Positions 16,352 to 26,239 of a DNA stretch of 64,000 bases are shown in pieces. Source of the DNA: Armatimonadota bacterium. Its GTDB lineage: Bacteria > Armatimonadota > Fimbriimonadia > Fimbriimonadales > Fimbriimonadaceae. The position numbers and the translations under genes are program-made. The DNA is taken from the NCBI GenBank assembly GCA_022563855.1, contig JADFMN010000011.1, positions 39,892-103,891 on the forward strand, in the 5' to 3' direction. The notes under the pieces are model-generated. The model was not told where the DNA came from and did no database searches. It worked only from the letters and a program-made list of their open reading frames with translations. Every line of letters starts with the position of its first letter. Position 1 is the first letter of the stretch.

Positions 16352-18619
16352 TCAGCCCGACATGATGTCTGGCAGCGCGTTTTCGTACACCGAACGAAGC
16401 CGTTCAGGTTCAAAATCGATCACTCGCTTCCCGTTCGCCGATATCCTCAGATTGGGCTCGGACTTGCCGGATCGACCGACCTTTTGCAACCTGATTCCGG
16501 ACGGAAGCAAATTATCAATCTCGTTGCACGATTCGGGCCGGAAGCAAATGAAAACAAAACCTGGCAATTCTGCAAACAGCGCCGAATCTGCGCGGGTTGA
16601 AAATCGGTAAGCCTCGCCTGCCAAATCGACCGTGCAGCCGACCAACCCGGCGATGGACATTTCGGCGAGCGCGACCGCCGAACCTCCTTCGCTCACGTCG
16701 TGCGCGGCGAGCAGAAGACCTCGAGCCGCCAAGGAAACCAAGCACACGCAAATGTCTTTCTCCGCTGCAAGGTTTGGAGCGACGGGACATCCGTCTTCTG
16801 TCCCATGGACCAACGCCAGGTACTCGCTCGCGCCAAGCCCCTCTTGGTCTCCGATCCCGTTCTCATACCACAGCAGCCCGATATCGGCTGGCTCTTTTGG
16901 GAGGCCGAGGCCGACGGAGTCGGACGCACGATCCAAGACCCCCAGCATCCCGATCAGCGGCGTCGGCAACACTTCGCCGAGCGAACTTTCGTTGTAGAAG
17001 CTGACGTTGCCGCTGACTACCGGCGTCCCCAGCGCGCTGCAGGCGTCGGCGATACCACGAACAGCGCCCTCAAACTGCCAGTAAACGTGCGGCAGCGTCG
17101 GGTTGCCGAAGTTCAATCCGTCGGTAACTGCAACAGGGCGCGCGCCGCAGCAGGCAACGTTTCTCGCCGCTTCCACGACCGCGAGCTGACCGCCGACGTA
17201 TGGATCGGCGAACACCCACCGCCCGTTGCCGTCGATCGTGAGCGCAAGGCCCTTCTCAGTGCCACGGGGGGCAAGCACCGCCGCGTCCGCCGAGCCAGGC
17301 AGCCGCACGGTCTGGGTTTGCACCTGTTGGTCGTACTGCTCGTACACCCACCGCTTCGACGCGATCGCCGGACTGCTCAGCAGGGCAAGAAGGGCTTCTT
17401 GCGGATCGGCGACATCTACGCCTTCAATCGAGTACTCCTTGGCTTGGCGGTACTGTTTGGGCTCTTCTAGCGGCAAGGTGTAGCTCGGGCACTCGTCGGT
17501 CAGCAGTCGCGCCGGCAGCTCAACTGCGAGTTCGCCGTGTCTGGTGCACCGAACGACCCCGTCGTCCGTCACTTCCCCGATGACGACCGCGTTCACCTCC
17601 CATTTGCGGAAAACGTCGATTACTTCGTGCTCTCGACCCCTTTCTGCGACGCAGAGCATCCGCTCTTGGCTCTCGCTGAGCATCAGTTCGTATGCGCTCA
17701 TGTCGTCTTCGCGCATGGGCACGAGGTCAAGATCGACCCGCATACCGACTCCGCCACTGGCAGACATTTCGCAGGTGGAGCACGTGAGTCCTGCCGCGCC
17801 CATATCTTGGATGGCGACGACCGCGCCCGTTGCCAGCGCTTCGAGCGTCGCCTCGATCAACAGCTTCTCCTCGAACGGGTCTCCGATCTGCACGTTCGGC
17901 CGCTTGTCTGCGCCGCCGTCGCCAAGAGCATCGCTGGCGAACGTGGCACCGTGAATGCCGTCCTTTCCGGTAGCCGAGCCTAAGTAGATGACCGGATTCC
18001 CCGGCCCGGCAGCGGCGGATGTGGGGACTGAGTCCAAATCGACGATCCCCAAACACATCGCGTTGACCAGCGGGTTGCCGCTGTAGCGGGGGTGGAACGA
18101 CACCTCACCGCCGACCGTCGGCACGCCGACGCAGTTGCCGTACCTTGCGATCCCGGCTACGACGCCAGAGAAGAGATACCGGTTTCTCGCCACAGTCTCG
18201 GAGTCCTCGTCGCCATCGACGATCGGACCGAACCGCAGCGAGTTCAGCACAGCGATCGGCTGTGCGCCCATGGTGAAGATGTCGCGAATGATCCCTCCAA
18301 CGCCAGTCGCGGCGCCTTGAAACGGTTCAACTGCCGAAGGGTGGTTGTGCGACTCGACCTTCATGACGACCCCCAGGCCGTCGCCGATGTCCACGACTCC
18401 CGCGTTTTCGAGCCCATCGCCCTCGATCGCCGCCTTGTACTTGTCGAAGTACGCCAAAATGGGCCGAGAGTACTTATAACCGCAGTGCTCGCTCCACATG
18501 ACCGCAAACATGCCCAATTCAGTCAGATTCGGCTCTCGTCCCAAAAGCCGCAGAACGCGGTCGTACTCGTCCGTCGTCAAACCCATTGAGAGGTAGGTCT
18601 CAGGAACGATGGCGGGCAT
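16352..18619 (-). CDS. purL: Phosphoribosylformylglycinamidine synthase, PurL subunit
   Basis: 755 residues, the length of the small PurL that works with PurS and PurQ. ATP-dependent conversion of FGAR to FGAM in purine synthesis. Signatures: [13 protein letters not shown] near the N-terminus, [47 protein letters not shown] and, in the second half, [19 protein letters not shown]. purS and purQ are not in the window. The ATG is preceded at seven bases by TATACT (18,632-18,627 minus), so the mRNA is probably leaderless. Confidence 0.96.
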   Translation of the reverse strand: MPAIVPETYLSMGLTTDEYDRVLRLLGREPNLTELGMFAVMWSEHCGYKYSRPILAYFDKYKAAIEGDGLENAGVVDIGDGLGVVMKVESHNHPSAVEPFQGAATGVGGIIRDIFTMGAQPIAVLNSLRFGPIVDGDEDSETVARNRYLFSGVVAGIARYGNCVGVPTVGGEVSFHPRYSGNPLVNAMCLGIVDLDSVPTSAAAGPGNPVIYLGSATGKDGIHGATFASDALGDGGADKRPNVQIGDPFEEKLLIEATLEALATGAVVAIQDMGAAGLTCSTCEMSASGGVGMRVDLDLVPMREDDMSAYELMLSESQERMLCVAERGREHEVIDVFRKWEVNAVVIGEVTDDGVVRCTRHGELAVELPARLLTDECPSYTLPLEEPKQYRQAKEYSIEGVDVADPQEALLALLSSPAIASKRWVYEQYDQQVQTQTVRLPGSADAAVLAPRGTEKGLALTIDGNGRWVFADPYVGGQLAVVEAARNVACCGARPVAVTDGLNFGNPTLPHVYWQFEGAVRGIADACSALGTPVVSGNVSFYNESSLGEVLPTPLIGMLGVLDRASDSVGLGLPKEPADIGLLWYENGIGDQEGLGASEYLALVHGTEDGCPVAPNLAAEKDICVCLVSLAARGLLLAAHDVSEGGSAVALAEMSIAGLVGCTVDLAGEAYRFSTRADSALFAELPGFVFICFRPESCNEIDNLLPSGIRLQKVGRSGKSEPNLRISANGKRVIDFEPERLRSVYENALPDIMSG

Positions 18620-19070
18620 GAGTCGAAGTATAACCGGTGGCTTGGTCGCCCTAGGGCTGGTGCTTTTGGTGGCGCTGGCGATCTACGGCACGGGTGGAAC
18701 GCGCGACCGCTGGTTGGGCGAGTGGACAGGCGAGCTGGATATTGTCAGTCCGGAGGCGCCGCCGGATGGCTTCGCCCGAACATTGAACACGCTGATCGTC
18801 AAAATCAAACTGGACGGAACGTTCGATATCACCGCTTCCGGAATGGGCTCAAACGGAAAGTGGCGGTTTGCTGGCGATGAACTGCGCCTCAAGACAACGC
18901 ACGTTATGGGCAAGTCGATCGCAGACGGCGGCCCGAACGCCGTCAAGGCGAACAAGGAGATCGTGCTAACGTGGAACGGAGATGGGACGATCACGTTCAT
19001 AGACCCCGGCTCTGACGATCCGAGTCCCGTGGTTCTATCGCCGGCCCCGCAACGCAACGCCGCTCAATAG
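18618..19070 (+). CDS. Hypothetical single-span membrane protein
   Basis: 150 residues from ATG 18,618, or 142 from TTG 18,642, which lies seven bases after a TATAAC. One N-terminal membrane segment ([16 protein letters not shown]), then a small exported beta-rich domain ([54 protein letters not shown]). The strand pattern resembles lipocalin-like 'WxGxW' domains, but I cannot assign a family. lemA follows 18 bases downstream. Confidence 0.6.
   Translation: MSRSITGGLVALGLVLLVALAIYGTGGTRDRWLGEWTGELDIVSPEAPPDGFARTLNTLIVKIKLDGTFDITASGMGSNGKWRFAGDELRLKTTHVMGKSIADGGPNAVKANKEIVLTWNGDGTITFIDPGSDDPSPVVLSPAPQRNAAQ
18627..18634. promoter_or_regulatory. Overlapping divergent -10 elements
   Basis: On the minus strand TATACT (18,632-18,627) ends seven bases before the purL ATG. 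On the plus strand TATAAC (18,629-18,634) ends seven bases before an in-frame TTG (18,642) of the facing gene. The two -10 boxes share the same TATA bases, so polymerase binding in one direction should exclude the other. Confidence 0.5.
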
Positions 19071-19088
19071 CGTATTCTAGGCGTAACT

Positions 19089-19646
19089 ATGCTCGTTGGT
19101 ATTTGGATATTCGTGATTTTGGTGGGCGTGATCGTCGTGGGGATCATCGTCGCGTACAACGGTCTCGTTTCCGACCGCCGACAAACGATGAACGCCTGGA
19201 GCCAGATCGACGTGCAGCTCAAGCGCCGATACGACCTCATCCCGAACTTGGTTGAGACGGTCAAGGGGTATATGAAGCACGAGCAGGAGACGCTTGAGAA
19301 AGTCATCCAGGCTCGAAACAGGGCCATCAGCGCAAAAACCGTGGGTGAAAAGGCGCAGGCGGAGACGGCGATGGTCGCGGCGCTCTCCGGGTTCTTCGCC
19401 CTCTCGGAGGCGTATCCGGACCTCAAAGCCAACGAGAACATGCAGCAGTTGCAAGAGGAACTGAGCAGCACGGAGAACAAGATATCGTTTGCTCGCCAGT
19501 ACTACAACGACATCGTCACCCGCTACAACACAAAGCTCGAAGCGTTCCCTACAAACTTGATCGCGAACATGGGCTCGTTCAAGGCGCGAGAGCTGTTCGA
19601 GATCGCAGACCCGGTTGTGCGCGAGGCGGTCAAGGTGAAGTTCTAG
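19089..19646 (+). CDS. lemA: LemA family protein
   Basis: 185 residues: one N-terminal transmembrane helix (IWIFVILVGVIVVGIIVAYN), then the LemA helical domain (AWSQIDVQLKRRYDLIPNLVETVKGY, ENMQQLQEELSSTENKISFARQYYND, FPTNLIANM). Family members are membrane-anchored with a helical bundle of unknown biochemical role. A TATTCT (19,073-19,078) ends ten bases upstream. A GC-rich hairpin follows at 19,678. Confidence 0.93.
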   Translation: MLVGIWIFVILVGVIVVGIIVAYNGLVSDRRQTMNAWSQIDVQLKRRYDLIPNLVETVKGYMKHEQETLEKVIQARNRAISAKTVGEKAQAETAMVAALSGFFALSEAYPDLKANENMQQLQEELSSTENKISFARQYYNDIVTRYNTKLEAFPTNLIANMGSFKARELFEIADPVVREAVKVKF

Positions 19647-19677
19647 CGACCGTTGGGCGCATCTAAAAACAAACTGA

Positions 19678-19712
19678 CCCCGAGCGCATCGTGCGCCGGG
19701 GCTCGCTTGCTT
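19678..19712 (+). terminator. Probable terminator after lemA
   Basis: CCCCG-A-GCGC, loop ATCGT, GCGC-CGGGG, followed by a T-enriched tail (CTCGCTTGCTTT). It sits in the 333-base gap between convergent lemA and the AraC-type gene. The remainder of the gap (19,713-19,979) contains no gene I can support. Confidence 0.55.
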
Positions 19713-19979
19713 TAGGCTGATCCGATTCCTGCGAACCGAGACCATCGACAGGTCGCAGCCGCCGTGCCGACATCAAACGTCTGATCCCCTCGGGAGCAGT
19801 TGATGCCTTCAGCACTTTGAGCCCAGGTATTTCTGCCAGGCTCTGTGCCGGTCCCATCCGCGCTAGGACAACTTGCGCAACGATGGAGACGCACACGGCG
19901 TTGGATTCGACCTACGCCTCGCCGAATATATCGGCACGTTTGTCTAACTACTTTATACGCTAAATTTACGGTCTCGTTG

Positions 19980-21206
19980 CTATTTTCTCGCCTGCCGCAA
20001 GACGGATGGCGCCATTCCGAACCTTTTCGCGAAGGCCCGGCTGAAGTGAGCGGAGCTCTGGAAGCCCACCGTTTTGGCAACGCCGGTCACTGGAGAGTTC
20101 GACCTGAGCAACAGCTCGCGAGCCTTCTCCAGCCTTAAAGAAACCAGGTATTTGTTGAACGGCTGCGACGTGGCCTGCTTGAACAGATGTCGAAAATGCG
20201 ATGTGCTGAGACACAATTCCTCGGCAACGCTCTCATCGTCGATCTCTTCAGAGAAGTTGCGCTCTACGATGACCAGCGCGCGATCGATCAACGCGTTCCC
20301 CGACGAGCCTTGCACGGGCATGACCGACTCGGTAATGCGCCACACCGTTTGCACGGTGTAGTTTGCTATAGCCCTCGCAGACTCTTGGTTCTCTAACTCC
20401 CTAGCGGCTTCCAACTGCAGCTTGTGCATCGAGCGCGGGGCGTCCATCTCGATCAGAGCAGCTGAGATGACGGCGAGGAACGTCAGGGCCAGTCCTCTCG
20501 CTTCGTCCAGATCATCCTCGCAACTGGCTACCCCATCGAACAGTTGGTGCATCGCGCGGTCGAACCGAGCGCGATCGCGAAGACGGAGGATCGAGCCCAG
20601 CTCCGAGAGCGCGACCTTGTTCCCGTCGCCCCGGAACGGACAGGCGTCCACTTGCTGGTATTCGAAGTACGCTGCAAAGACGACGAAGCTCGCAGGCGTC
20701 CCAAGGTCTTTGACCACGACCCGATCTGGCTTGAGCCCGCTCGGGATAGCGATGGAAAGCGCATCTACGCGCACGCTTTCGCCGTCTATGGTCGCCGCTC
20801 CGACAGTCTCGATGCTCGTTCCATCGCCGTTGACGCGCCGAATCGCGCTGCCGTCCGTTGCATCGCCGTAATGACGGCCCTGGATGAGGTCGCGCCTGTG
20901 CAAGACGGTTTCGCCGTCAAGAAACTGGACCGATCCTCCGACAGCGCCGGAAGCCTCAACGTCACCGCGGGCGTATAACGCGAACACGCCGAGAATCACG
21001 AGGCGCGAGAGTCGCCCATCGCAGTCCGGAGGCTGTATCTCAAGCGTGTACGGAAGGGCCCGGGCAGGATGCAGACGTCCGGCGCCGCCGTTGCTCTGCC
21101 ATCCGGTTCCTCCGGCGAACGGAAACTCCGCGGGAGGATCGAGCGGCCGCCACTCAACCCCTTCTGCGGGTCTGCGAATTACGGCCTCTACCAGTCGGAC
21201 ATCCAT
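19980..21206 (-). CDS. AraC-family transcriptional regulator with large unassigned N-terminal domain
   Basis: 408 residues. The last ~100 form an AraC/XylS DNA-binding domain with two helix-turn-helix units (DESVAEELCLSTSHFRHLFKQAT; NSPVTGVAKTVGFQSSAHFSRAFAKRFGMAPSVLR). The N-terminal ~200 residues are beta-rich (YTLEIQPPDCDGRLSRLVILGVF, GSVQFLDGETVLHRRDLIQG) and resemble a carbohydrate-binding or jelly-roll sensor; a helical linker (RARFDRAMHQLFDG onward) joins them. Starts seven bases after the peptide-binding lipoprotein gene and may sense its ligand, by context. Confidence 0.8.
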   Translation of the reverse strand: MDVRLVEAVIRRPAEGVEWRPLDPPAEFPFAGGTGWQSNGGAGRLHPARALPYTLEIQPPDCDGRLSRLVILGVFALYARGDVEASGAVGGSVQFLDGETVLHRRDLIQGRHYGDATDGSAIRRVNGDGTSIETVGAATIDGESVRVDALSIAIPSGLKPDRVVVKDLGTPASFVVFAAYFEYQQVDACPFRGDGNKVALSELGSILRLRDRARFDRAMHQLFDGVASCEDDLDEARGLALTFLAVISAALIEMDAPRSMHKLQLEAARELENQESARAIANYTVQTVWRITESVMPVQGSSGNALIDRALVIVERNFSEEIDDESVAEELCLSTSHFRHLFKQATSQPFNKYLVSLRLEKARELLLRSNSPVTGVAKTVGFQSSAHFSRAFAKRFGMAPSVLRQARK

Positions 21207-21212
21207 CGGTAT

Positions 21213-22814
21213 CTACCGTTCGACGACGACCGTGGTGTGCGGCAGGTGGCCGAACAGCGATTCGCGCAAACCCGACACGTTCGATCGGTGAAGCTCAACG
21301 TCGCGCTGGAAGTAGATCGGAATCCAGACCGCGTCGTTCAGAACTACGTCTTCCGCCTGTTGATACAGCGGGATGCGTTCATCCATGTCCATCAACGTAT
21401 CGGCCCTGCGGCAGAGGGCGTCGAATTCTGGATTCGAGTACCCGAACTTGTTCTCCGGCCCCCACGTCGCCAGCATGTGGCTCAGGAAGTTCTGCGGGTC
21501 GAGGAAATCGGCAGCCCACCGCATATGGAAGAACGAGAGTTCGCTGCGGTTGTACTTCTCCAAGTAAGCGCCCCATTCGAGCGTCCGAATCGTAATCTCC
21601 ACACCCAACACCTCGGAAACCATGCTTTGTACGGCCTCACCGACGATCCTGACGTCTGGCCGCATCTCTCGGTAGTTCAACTCGAGCGGCGGCATCCCGC
21701 GCCCCCCGGGGTATCCGGCTTCGGCCAAGAGCGCCCGCGCGCGAGCAGGGTCGTATTCGAACGCCGGGGCGTCAGGTCGATGTCCGGGCACTCCGGGCGG
21801 AACAATTCCGTTTGCGACCGTGTTCACACCGCCTAAGTATTCGTTGACGATCTTCTTCTTGTCGATCGCCAAGGCGAACGCCTGACGAACGCGCACGTCT
21901 TCGAACGGTTTGTAATTTGCCGGGCTCAGTCCGACGTACCAAATCGCAGGTCGATCGAAGTACTTGAGGTCTTTCTCCCATTCGGTTCCCATGAGCCCAT
22001 CGAGGTCTTGGCGGGCCAGCATGACGAGATCGACCTCGCCTTGCTTGTAGACGTTCAGCCGCGTCACGGCATCTTTGATGATCAGCCTTTCGATGGTCTT
22101 CGTCTTCGCCGGGCCGCCGTGATAACCTTCGTACCGCTCAAGCACGACGAGCAAATCCGGTTCGTATTTGACGATTCGGAACGGGCCTGTGCCGACCATC
22201 TGTTCTATTCTGGAAATCTTGCCGTTTAGCGGAACGGCTTCCTTTGGCAGGACGGCTGACACCAAGTACGTCAGCTTGCCCAAGAAGTACGGAGTTTTCT
22301 GTTTCAGGGTGATCTCGATCGTGTACTTGTCGATAACCTTGATGCCGGAGACCTCGTTTATCGGATTCTCTGGATCTGCACACTCAGACAGCCCGACGAT
22401 GTCGCTCAAATAGGCGTCGATCGTTACGGACTGCACTCCAGAGCGGCAAGCCCGCTCAATCGACCACTTGACGTCCGAGGCCTCGACTTCTCGACCGTTG
22501 TGGAACGTCACGCCCTCCTTGAGATGAAAGGTCCAAACTATTCCGTCTGCACTCTCCCAGCTCTCGGCGATCGCGCCGGTGACCCTGCTATTCGTGTCCC
22601 ACGTGACAAGCCCTTCGTAAATCTGCTGAAGGAGGTCAAGCGTGTCGCCGTCCTGCACGTTGCCCGGATCGAACGACGTCGGGGTCGTGATGATCGGATA
22701 ACGGAACGTGTCAGCCTGTCGCTCCGCCTGTCGTTTTGAAAATCCGCAGCCACCGTTGGACGCCGCTAGCGCGGTTACGACGATGACGAGGAACACATGA
22801 TGCAAAGCCCGCAT
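21213..22814 (-). CDS. ABC transporter substrate-binding lipoprotein (SBP_bac_5, peptide type)
   Basis: 533 residues. Signal with lipobox (ASNGGC). Family 5 features: ITTPTSFDPGNVQDGDTL, IYEGLVTWD, IAESWESADGIVWTFHLKEGVTFHNG, VRQAFALAIDKKKIV and the C-terminal VLNDAVWIPIYFQRDVEL. Binds peptides or similar solutes outside the membrane. No permeases nearby; an OppF-like ATPase is 8 kb away. Twelve bases separate it from recO, placing it in the long minus-strand operon. Confidence 0.9.
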   Translation of the reverse strand: MRALHHVFLVIVVTALAASNGGCGFSKRQAERQADTFRYPIITTPTSFDPGNVQDGDTLDLLQQIYEGLVTWDTNSRVTGAIAESWESADGIVWTFHLKEGVTFHNGREVEASDVKWSIERACRSGVQSVTIDAYLSDIVGLSECADPENPINEVSGIKVIDKYTIEITLKQKTPYFLGKLTYLVSAVLPKEAVPLNGKISRIEQMVGTGPFRIVKYEPDLLVVLERYEGYHGGPAKTKTIERLIIKDAVTRLNVYKQGEVDLVMLARQDLDGLMGTEWEKDLKYFDRPAIWYVGLSPANYKPFEDVRVRQAFALAIDKKKIVNEYLGGVNTVANGIVPPGVPGHRPDAPAFEYDPARARALLAEAGYPGGRGMPPLELNYREMRPDVRIVGEAVQSMVSEVLGVEITIRTLEWGAYLEKYNRSELSFFHMRWAADFLDPQNFLSHMLATWGPENKFGYSNPEFDALCRRADTLMDMDERIPLYQQAEDVVLNDAVWIPIYFQRDVELHRSNVSGLRESLFGHLPHTTVVVER

Positions 22815-22826
22815 AGCAACTGCATT

Positions 22827-23570
22827 CTACTCGTCATCGACAGCCAGTCCCTCCACAACGGTCCGTAGGGTCGGCAACCGGCGGTCGAGTGCCGCGCGCC
22901 AGAACTCGAACAAAACCGTGATGCACTCGCTGGATCGGCGCAAATTCCCCGGCGGCACCTCTAATTCTGCGATTCTCTCAATCCCGATGAGGCTCTTCCT
23001 GTCCACCGTAAAGCAGTCCGGCGTCTGGGCCGCCAGGTTCGGCGCGATCGCCCCGCCAGCAACCGGCGAAACAGATATCTCGTCGCCGCTGAGCTGTCGA
23101 TCCGACGTGGCGCACACTTGCCAGTCGGGCATCTGGCCTTCCATAGCCAAGACTCGGGACAAGAACCAGGCAAGCGCAGGCTGCCACCGATCAGCAGCTT
23201 CAAGGCACGCCAGCGCTGTCTTGAGGGTTTCGAAGACCTCCTGCGATTCGGCCTCGTACGGCAAAAGCTCAGCTACGAGTTCGACCGTCGCTAGCGCTGC
23301 GGTGAGGCGGTCGTAATCGCGCCTCAGTGCCGGGTGCCCGGTCGCCGCCTGCGCCTGCGTAACGAATCTCCTGTGTTTTCCTGCAGCAACGTGGAACTGC
23401 GCAAGAACGAGCGGTTCGCTGACGCCAGCCAAGCGAGAACCGGCCTTTCGCGCGCCTTTGGCGATGAGATCGACTTTGCCAATCTCGAAAGTAAGAACCG
23501 TCAGCCGCCGATCAGACTCGCCGCTGTCGGTGCGGCGCAAGACGATGCCGGTAAGCGTGGTCTGGGACAA
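22827..23570 (-). CDS. recO: DNA repair protein RecO
   Basis: 247 residues. N-terminal OB fold (TGIVLRRTDSGESDRRLTVLTFEIGKVDLIAKGARK) and the helical C-terminal domain with SPVAGGAIAP. RecO loads RecA with RecR in recombinational repair. The four-cysteine zinc site found in many RecO proteins is not visible; only one Cys (QVCATSD) remains in that position. Its ATG follows the upstream stop directly. Confidence 0.88.
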   Translation of the reverse strand: MSQTTLTGIVLRRTDSGESDRRLTVLTFEIGKVDLIAKGARKAGSRLAGVSEPLVLAQFHVAAGKHRRFVTQAQAATGHPALRRDYDRLTAALATVELVAELLPYEAESQEVFETLKTALACLEAADRWQPALAWFLSRVLAMEGQMPDWQVCATSDRQLSGDEISVSPVAGGAIAPNLAAQTPDCFTVDRKSLIGIERIAELEVPPGNLRRSSECITVLFEFWRAALDRRLPTLRTVVEGLAVDDE

Positions 23571-24344
23571 CTACCCGCCGAAGAATATGACCTTTGTCTG
23601 ATCGAGCCACTCGAGCCAGATGTACGCCATCCGGTCGATCTCGAGCGAGAACCTCGCCATGACGGTGGAGCCGAAAATCGCCCCGAAGCCGATCATCAGC
23701 AGCCAGCGGCCCAAGGTGTTCGTCGACAGGAGGAACTTGCTCTTCATCTCGAAGCTGAAGAAGAAGTAGCTCAGCGCAGCTAGCAGTGTAATAACGAACA
23801 CGGCGTTCGAGATCGCCTGGCTCAAGTACAGCTGTTGAGACACTACCAGCGCTTCGTCGGGGGTCATGCCAGCCGTGGATGGCACCGTAAACGAATCCCA
23901 TGTCGTCGGAAAGATCGGCAACATTGAGCTGTGAATCTGCGGTCCCCACCTGGTCCACCAGACTGAAACCTGTTGGCCCGACCAGAATCCGAGAATGATC
24001 CCAATCGGTATCCGGCTCAGCCAGTTGTACTTCTTGGTGAAGACGAAGTACCCCATCAACCCAATCGGCAGCAGGAACATGAACGGCCAGTAGCCCAATG
24101 TCTCGATCGCTGGTGCCGCCGTGGAACCTTCTTCCACGGCTGCCCAGCTGCCCGTCATCTTGCTCCACCACTCCTCGTACAGCACGTCTTTCCAAAGCGC
24201 AACAATGGAGAAGCCGGCGGCCAGCCCGAGGAAGATGTGCTCAGTCAGCCGGTACAGCTTGGTCTCACGATACAAAATGCTGTACAGTCCGATCGTTGCG
24301 AGCACGCCAGCAGTGAGTTTCCACCAAAGGAACGACTCGTTCAT
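23571..24344 (-). CDS. Conserved polytopic membrane protein
   Basis: 257 residues, about six membrane helices, beginning MNESFLWWKLTAGVLATIGLYSILYRETKLYRL. Three helices precede a periplasm-facing loop (SSMLPIFPTTWDSFTVPSTAG) and two follow. I do not recognise a named family. It abuts recO and the 321-residue gene, so it is part of the five-gene membrane cluster 23,571-27,503. Confidence 0.75.
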   Translation of the reverse strand: MNESFLWWKLTAGVLATIGLYSILYRETKLYRLTEHIFLGLAAGFSIVALWKDVLYEEWWSKMTGSWAAVEEGSTAAPAIETLGYWPFMFLLPIGLMGYFVFTKKYNWLSRIPIGIILGFWSGQQVSVWWTRWGPQIHSSMLPIFPTTWDSFTVPSTAGMTPDEALVVSQQLYLSQAISNAVFVITLLAALSYFFFSFEMKSKFLLSTNTLGRWLLMIGFGAIFGSTVMARFSLEIDRMAYIWLEWLDQTKVIFFGG

Positions 24345-25310
24345 TTACGATTTCCTCCTTCTTCGATTGACCGCCATGCCGATGTTTCCGACTAGTACGG
24401 CTAGAACCAAGAGAGCCAGCGCTATGTGCATCGTCGCATAGTAGGCGTTGCCCCTACCAAACGTCTCGCCCACCGTGATTGCTGGGATTTCTATGGCGGG
24501 GTCATCGTGAGTGACTTTCGTTATGCCATCGCTGTCCTTGGCGTTGACCCCGTACTTCATCATGTATTCGAAGTCGTAAACTCCCTTTAGTCCGATAGCT
24601 ATGCCTATCACCTGACCCGCTTGGTGGTACGGAAGCACCTGCGGCCCCACGACTCCGGTACACATGCACCCGATCAGAATGTTCTTGTCCGAAAGTCGTT
24701 CAACTGCGACGTCGATCGTGTTCGACGCCGTCACGATCATGAGAAACCCAGCGTCGGTGACGTCATACACGTCCGCGAGGATCGGCGAGTCGAATATCGA
24801 TCTATCCTGGCCGGTAGCGTCCCTGTATTTGCGCGCCCCCCAAGCGGTTCTGAGGTTCGTCGCCATAGCGAACGTTTGAGCTTCAGCGTTCGGGAAGTAC
24901 CCGATGACCAAGTAGTCTACGCCGTGCTTGTACTCCTTCAAGTTTGCATCTACGCGCTCTTGGATGATTCGCCTGAGCGCGTCTCGCGATACCTGAGGTG
25001 CCTGAGGATCGGCGTAGGAGTAGACGACGAACTTGCGATCAGTCGCCATCATGTACCGAAGCAACGCCTCGAAGTGCCCTGCGTTCTCTCCGCGCGTCGA
25101 GTTCGTCCAATCGGACTGGACAAGGATCACCTTGTCCGTCGGCACCTCGGTTAACGCAATGTACAAGTCCAACGAAGTCTTGTCTGGCTTCACAGGAATC
25201 TCCGCCGGAATGAAGAGACCGGCCGAGGTCACCACAAGCAGAATGAGGTAAAGCCACCGACGATCTACCTTCTCCATCTTGTCCCAGAAAGTCCGCTTAT
25301 CGTCCGTCAC
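24345..25310 (-). CDS. Conserved two-helix membrane protein with large middle domain
   Basis: 321 residues. One helix near the N-terminus (WLYLILLVVTSAGLFIPAEIP) and one at the C-terminus (ALALLVLAVLVGNIGMAV) bracket an alpha/beta domain (VILVQSDWTNSTRGENAGHFEALLRYMMA, DYLVIGYFPNAEAQTFAMATNL, NILIGCMCTGVVGPQVLPYHQAGQVIGIAIGL). Function unknown. ATGA overlap with the next gene upstream implies stoichiometric production with its neighbours. Confidence 0.75.
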   Translation of the reverse strand: MTDDKRTFWDKMEKVDRRWLYLILLVVTSAGLFIPAEIPVKPDKTSLDLYIALTEVPTDKVILVQSDWTNSTRGENAGHFEALLRYMMATDRKFVVYSYADPQAPQVSRDALRRIIQERVDANLKEYKHGVDYLVIGYFPNAEAQTFAMATNLRTAWGARKYRDATGQDRSIFDSPILADVYDVTDAGFLMIVTASNTIDVAVERLSDKNILIGCMCTGVVGPQVLPYHQAGQVIGIAIGLKGVYDFEYMMKYGVNAKDSDGITKVTHDDPAIEIPAITVGETFGRGNAYYATMHIALALLVLAVLVGNIGMAVNRRRRKS

Positions 25311-26239
25311 GCCGACAGGCCTCCTTTCTCAAGTCCAAGCCAGATTCTCAAACCCATCGCCAGCGCGCCGAGACCTACTCCGAAGTCGAGAGCGCGCAGG
25401 CTGGGTATCTGCATATAGCTCTTCACCCAATTGGATATCTCGCTGAGCCGCAGATTGTTAGCCCAGTGATTCAGGTCGACGTCACCGCCGTCGCTGATCA
25501 TGCTGTCGATCCCGCTGTTCCACAGGAAATCAACGTAGCCCATGAGGCTGATGATCATGATTAGAGCGCTCGCCATCATGACTGTGGATTCAATGGATCG
25601 GATTCTGAACGCGCGGTACGCGGCGCTCAAGATGAAGAACGCGATCATCGAGAACATGGCTGCGTCCATCTGCTGGATCAAACCGTCGAAAAGCATGTCC
25701 GAAGCGTAGTTTATAAAACCCCAATTTGCAGGGTCTTCCAGTTGTCCCCGTGGATCGTGGAACTGTCTGATCGTCCAATCCCAATACCCGACGATGACCA
25801 TCGTGACGAGACTGACCAGCAACAACAGGCTGAACACCGAATCTTTCTGCTTCTTGGCGAGCTTCACGACGTGGATTCGCACTAGCGAGAAAATTCCAAG
25901 CCCCAGAAGGAACACCGTGACGATTTGTGCGATGCTCGCGACTTGCGGAGTCGCGTCAATGATCAGAAATCCGACTCTCTCAACCGCGTTTGCCGGAAGA
26001 TCGTTTTCCCCTCGAGCGATCGGCTCTGGCCAGAGGTATTTGAAAACGAAGAAGAACCCGGCGATGAACGTGAAAAACCCGATCACCCACTTTCGCAGGC
26101 GCGTAGGCGTGCGCATAAGCAGTAACACCAGTGCGAACCCGATTATCAGCACGCTGGCGAGCGCAATCCATACGTGGGTTCCCGGCTCTCTGCCCCAGAA
26201 GTTCTCATCCGGCGGCGTTTGGGCTAGCAACTGCATCAC
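25307..26239 (-). CDS. Conserved polytopic membrane protein
   Basis: 310 residues with about eight hydrophobic segments (WIALASVLIIGFALVLLLM, WVIGFFTFIAGFFFVFKYL, IVTVFLLGLGIFSLV, VFSLLLLVSLVTMVIVGYW, and others). C-terminus LGALAMGLRIWLGLEKGGLSA. No family recognised. Overlaps both neighbours by four bases. Confidence 0.75.
   Translation of the reverse strand: MMQLLAQTPPDENFWGREPGTHVWIALASVLIIGFALVLLLMRTPTRLRKWVIGFFTFIAGFFFVFKYLWPEPIARGENDLPANAVERVGFLIIDATPQVASIAQIVTVFLLGLGIFSLVRIHVVKLAKKQKDSVFSLLLLVSLVTMVIVGYWDWTIRQFHDPRGQLEDPANWGFINYASDMLFDGLIQQMDAAMFSMIAFFILSAAYRAFRIRSIESTVMMASALIMIISLMGYVDFLWNSGIDSMISDGGDVDLNHWANNLRLSEISNWVKSYMQIPSLRALDFGVGLGALAMGLRIWLGLEKGGLSA

Noticed and set aside
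19712..20080. 122-codon minus-strand frame in the gap after lemA
   Set aside because: Overlaps the AraC-family C-terminus and the probable terminator; no start context or motif.
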